A stretch of DNA of 64,000 nt from Archegozetes longisetosus (taxonomy: Eukaryota; Arthropoda; Arachnida; Sarcoptiformes; Trhypochthoniidae), in NCBI GenBank assembly GCA_018873245.2, contig JAEMBT020000002.1:2766001-2830000 (forward strand), in the 5' to 3' direction. The stretch's first letter is position 1. Each line of letters starts with the position of its first letter. The translations under genes were made by a program, and so were the position numbers. A model generated the notes under the pieces. It had not been told where the DNA came from, did no database searches, and worked only from the letters and a program-made list of their open reading frames with translations. Of this stretch, positions 60,420 through 64,000 are shown one piece after another.

Positions 60420-60585
60420 TTAATAATCATCCGTTTCAGTGCTCGTAGATTCCGATATTTCAAAATCTTCTGAATCACCATCGCCTCGGTCAGTTTCTGT
60501 TGTATCAGTTTCTATTGTATCAGTCTCTGTTGAGTTAGTTTCTTCTGAGTCAGATTCTGACGAGTTAGTTGAACCTAATATATTA
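60420..60585 (-). pseudogene. Acidic Ser/Thr/Glu/Asp-rich terminal exon-like ORF
   Basis: On the minus strand a frame reads GSTNSSESDSEETNSTETDT and continues through TIETDTTETD, RGDGDSEDFEISES, ending TSTETDDY and a TAA at 60420. It includes an 18-bp tandem repeat (about 60490-60545). A plausible acceptor (ATATATTAG) stands at its 5' edge. It looks like the last exon of a gene, but no preceding exon was found upstream, where a MITE now lies. It may be an orphan exon. Confidence 0.35.
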
Positions 60586-60624
60586 GATGATTGAAAAATG
60601 GGTTAATTATTTGACATTTCTCGA

Positions 60625-60843
60625 TAAGTGCACCATACACAGGAATATGCCTGTTTCTTAGAACCCTTAAGGCCACGCCCTCAAGTATGATATTGTTGAA
60701 AGCTATTAAGTAATTGAATGAAACCATGCCCAAGATGCTAGAATCTAAGGGGACAAAGTTGGGCAACATACATGACCGTTACTTGAGGGTGTGGCCTTTG
60801 AGGGTTCTAAGAAATAGGCCTATTCCTGTATATGGCGAACTTA
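60625..60843. repeat. 219-bp foldback MITE
   Basis: Arms of about 62 bp: left TAAGTGCACCATACACAGGA, right its complement TCCTGTATATGGCGAACTTA, with shared blocks GGCCACGCCCTCAAG and CTTGAGGGTGTGGCC. Non-coding; small frames across it are spurious. Confidence 0.8.
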
Positions 60844-60946
60844 CCCATTTCTCTAATTTTCTGAATTCAATTTATGCCCTTTCAAAGGATTATCTGTAAA
60901 ATACATGTAAAGAGCAAAACGTTACAAAATTTACATCATGAAAGTA

Positions 60947-61103
60947 TAGTCAAACTGGGTATATCTTGGCTATCAGTATTAAATCATTTTTCAAACTTAT
61001 TTACTTATATTCCAACTTTTGAAAAGCAAACAAAATTCTATTTTATCAGAAATGATTCAAAAATGATTTAATACTAATAGCCAAGACATACCCAGTTTGA
61101 CTG
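60947..61103. mobile_element. 157-bp MITE with TA target duplication
   Basis: Arms of about 50 bp (TAGTCAAACTGGGTATATCT and complement ending CCCAGTTTGACTG) are flanked by TA at 60945-60946 and 61104-61105. Tc1/mariner-type, non-coding. Confidence 0.85.
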
Positions 61104-61641
61104 TACCTTGATATGCCCAAAAGTTTTACTAGTTTAAGAAAGACAAAAGGAACATACGTAATGAATTTTACAAATGTATTACCTTCGCAAAAGTTGTTAA
61201 GGAAATATAAGATATGTGTATAAGCTTTTATTCAAGACTTATCTCACCGTCACGATAATCTCCCCTCGAAACAATAAAAATAGTACAAGTTGCGAGAAAA
61301 TTGTGTGTATTTTATTAGTAAAATATAGATAGTATTAGGGAGATTTAATGGAAATAAAGGCGATACCAGTTTATTCTAGTTACTTAATTACCATTTTCTC
61401 TTGAAAATATTGGGAAAATTATTCAGGATTCAATGAGAAATCTGAAAAAATCATAAGGGCGTGACTTCTGAAGAGTCGTTTCCGGCCGTTGTGGCTTGGA
61501 TTATTGTTTTCCTTTTAATTTGTTTCTCTAAAACTTTAATGTGTTGCACTAATTGTTGGCATTTCCAACCGTTTTTATAATATACTTTTTATGATTTATC
61601 ATCTTGGTTATTTACCAAAGTGAATATCAAAAGTCTGGATA
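61104..61641. other. Upstream region of the NB-ARC/TPR gene
   Basis: About 540 bp, no recognised gene. A slightly GC-richer part lies at 61445-61500. Confidence 0.4.
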
Positions 61642-64000
61642 ATGTCTGGGCCTGCAAAAGGAATAAATACTGCAACTGGAGTTAGCGGTACTAATAATTT
61701 GGTTCAAACCGATAATATAAATGTGATAAGCCAGCAGATCAATCAAATCAACTTACCCCCTCCTTCACTAAAAGAAAGTTCGATATTCTTTGATATAAGA
61801 AAACCCGTGGAATCGTTTACAGGGAGAAGTAGAGAGTTAGAAGATTTACATAAGTTGGTACAAAGTGATCTAGAAAAATATTATAATAAGTTAACAGTAA
61901 TATCACAAGTAACATCTATTAGTGGTTTGGGGGGTATTGGTAAAAGTGAATTGGTTAGAATGTATGCTCACAAACATTGTAAGAATTATGATGATAATGT
62001 TATATGGATTAATGCTACAAATTATGCAACACTTAAAGAGTCATTTTATAGGTTGGCCGATGAATTAAATATCTTAACTAAATGTATAGACGGTCAAGAA
62101 AAGGATATAAAATCTATTATCCGTAAAGTCTATAAATATTTTTCAAAGAAAAAAAGTCTCTTTATCTTTGACAATGCTGAGAAATTGAGAGCAGAAAAAG
62201 AAGGAGATGATGGAATTGATACATTTTTACCTAATTGTCTATCAGCTTGCGATAATGAGCCTTACGTTATAATCACTTCTCGAAACCAAAAATGGGGAAA
62301 GACGATAAAGGTTTTACAGCTAAATACGTTCACTGAAGAAGAATCTATAGAATTTATTAAAAAAGAGTTAGGCATAAGTGACGACATACAAGAGAAGGAA
62401 ATGCTTCAATTGGTAACAACGTTGCAATGTTTCCCGTTGGCTTTACAGCAAGCAGTGGCATATATTAAACAAACGGATGAAAATTTAAAAGGTGTCAAAC
62501 AAAAGTTCGAAATTGCAGACTATTTAAAAAGATATAAAGAAAAGGCAAAAAAGCTGCTCAACTTTGATTTTCCAGAAAATAATAATAATTGTTATACTAA
62601 AACAACATTTGTAACATGGGAAGTTACACTTGAAAAAATAAAGCAAAAAAAGTATGGACAACAAAAAAGCTTTGGAGGTTTTAGAAACCATAGCTTATTT
62701 TTCTCCTGACAACATTCCTACAACAGTATTTTTAGGACTAATAAAGGGTGATACAGAAAAACTGGCTTCAATACTTCAATTACTTGCGCAATATTCAATG
62801 ATTAATTTGGATAAAGGGGTAATAAATATTCATAGATTATTGCAACATGTAATACGCTTAAGGTTGGGAGAGCAGCAAAACGAAAAAGAAACTTTAGGAA
62901 AAACACTAGAATTCATATTTGCACCTATAAAAAAAAAAATGCTGATACTTCAAAATGTTTATCACATGCAATATCTGTTTGGAATCATTCGAGTAAGCAT
63001 GACGATAAAAACTTGAAGATAAAATTAATAGAAGTTTCAAGCCTAATTACTTATAATTTAATTGAAGAAATTAGATTTCAAGATGCTTATGCATTTGCAA
63101 TGCAAATATTAGAGTTAAAGGATAAATTAAAAATAGATCATTATTTTCCGCTAAATGAGAAGTATATGGCCACAGTATTAAGTAACGATAGTATGCTTGA
63201 GATTTTTAAAGAGGTTTATGGACTAATTGAATGCGTTTTAGGTGCCGAACACTATTCTTCTTTATTAGCCAAATATAATATCGCGCGTATGCTACATAAA
63301 AAAGGTAAATATGACGAGGCCTTAGGAATTTATGAACAGGTTCTCAATATAAGAGAACGTGTTTTAGGAGCAGAACATTCTGATACTTTAATGACTAGAC
63401 ATAATATTGGCTTGGTGCTCCATAAACAAGGGAAATATGACAAGGCCTTCGAAATTTATCAACAAGTTCTTAATATAAGAGAACGTATTTCAGAGACAGA
63501 ACACCCTTCAAAACAAAAGATTTGGAATAGTATGGCTAAGGTACTACATAAACAAGGGAAATATGATAAAACTATCGAGATTTATGGACACGTCCTTAAT
63601 ATACAAGAACATATTTTAGGGGTAGAACATCCTTCAACTCTAACGACTAGGCATAATATGGCCAAGGCACTACATAAACAAGGGAAATATGACGAATCCT
63701 TAGGAACTTATGAACACATCTTTAATATACAAAAACATGTATTGGGTGCAGAACATCCTTCAACTCTAACGACTGGGCATAATATGGCCAGGGTACTACA
63801 TAAACAAGGAAAATATGAAGAAGCCTTCAGGATTTATGAACAGGTTCTCAATATAAGAGAACGTGTTTTAGGAGCAGAACATCCTGACTCTTTAATGACT
63901 AGGAATGATATTGGCTTGGTACTACATAAACAAGGGAAGTATTGTTATATTAAAACAAAAAGTATTTTAATTTGTTTTGTAAACTTTCTGGTTGTTATGA
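61642..64000 (+). pseudogene. Intronless NB-ARC ATPase with TPR array, two frameshifts, runs off the window
   Basis: Architecture of STAND-class NTPases (NB-ARC plus kinesin-light-chain-like TPRs), known in bacteria and some animals as sensors or scaffold switches. Residues 1-50 are a polar linker. Then FTGRSREL (about 59), P-loop GLGGIGKS (95-102), Walker B LFIFDNAE (about 173-180), sensor VIITSRNQ (about 209-215) and CFPLALQQA (about 263-271, GLPL-like). A winged-helix part follows (ALEVLETIAYFS, NIHRLLQHVIRLRLG), then six 42-residue TPRs. Two one-base shifts break the frame, in the A7 run at 62645-62651 and the A11 run at 62929-62939. Reading across them, the similarity is continuous. The last TPR stops at GKY (63946) and the rest is unlike a TPR. 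The gene has no introns, unlike its neighbours. Lateral acquisition is possible, not shown. Homopolymer errors could explain both shifts. Confidence 0.75.
63238..63946 (+). repeat. Six 126-bp TPR-coding repeats
   Basis: Units start at 63238, 63364, 63490, 63616, 63742 and 63868, exactly 126 bp apart (42 codons), each beginning (T)LG.EH and holding LHKQGKYDEA..IYE.VLNI. Units 1 and 5 share long identical runs (GAACAGGTTCTCAATATAAG and AACGTGTTTTAGGAGCAGAA), which points to recent duplication or gene conversion. The sixth unit is cut after GKY. Confidence 0.9.

Noticed and set aside
60575-60899. Two mirror-image frames reading RVLRNR.IPVYG
   Set aside because: They are the two arms of a foldback MITE translated in opposite directions.
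1-64000. CRISPR array, bacterial operon or prophage
   Set aside because: No regularly spaced direct repeats with unique spacers; introns and splice sites mark the DNA as eukaryotic. The 126-bp periodicity at the end is a TPR-coding array.

Overview
This is a strongly AT-rich, intron-bearing eukaryotic window, almost certainly nuclear DNA of an arthropod. Splice sites are canonical GT-AG (one GC-AG), introns run from about 50 bp to a few hundred bp apart from one 3-kb exception, and the gene content is animal: CtIP/RBBP8, ZYG11, Kunitz inhibitors, an astacin, AA15 lytic polysaccharide monooxygenases, a lysosomal-type GH35 beta-galactosidase and ionotropic-receptor-like channels. The mix of secreted Kunitz proteins, astacin, AA15 enzymes and a CPxE-type LRR protein suggests a chelicerate, possibly a mite, but no marker here proves it.

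Layout. 1-2.8 kb: no gene. 2.9-4.6 kb: CtIP (minus). 5.0-5.8 kb: two short transposons. 6.4-10.5 kb: an SDR oxidoreductase with one frameshift, whose 3-kb intron is filled by nested transposons including a hAT transposase remnant. 10.9-12.7 kb: two convergent secreted Kunitz genes. 13.5-17.3 kb: ZYG11-type Cullin-2 substrate receptor in six exons. 17.8-21.1 kb: a doubtful membrane-protein locus, a dead mariner-type transposase and a perfect 131-bp palindrome. 21.8-22.9 kb: five-exon astacin. 23.8-26.8 kb: tandem pair of AA15 LPMO genes, both with TATA boxes. 27.8-28.3 kb: mariner deletion derivative. 30.8-44.7 kb: a block mixing one intact ionotropic-receptor-like gene, pseudogene relatives, an intact beta-galactosidase and a fragment of a second one, riddled with MITEs. 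47.4-49.4 kb: LRR pseudogene abutting a dead non-LTR retrotransposon. 49.4-55.6 kb: gene-poor. 55.6-58.1 kb: six-exon gene with duplicated acidic RDPR-motif exons, possible nuclear protein. 61.6 kb to the end: intronless NB-ARC plus TPR gene with two homopolymer frameshifts, possibly laterally acquired.

The secreted enzymes (AA15 pair, astacin, beta-galactosidase, Kunitz inhibitors) plausibly serve cuticle turnover or digestion; the other genes are housekeeping or chemosensory and show no operon-like relation. The dominant structural theme is small inverted-repeat DNA transposons, of which at least fifteen are seen, several with readable target-site duplications. Several breaks in otherwise good genes lie in homopolymer runs, so assembly indels must be excluded before calling these genes dead. 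All exon boundaries were read by eye from frame continuity and splice consensus.
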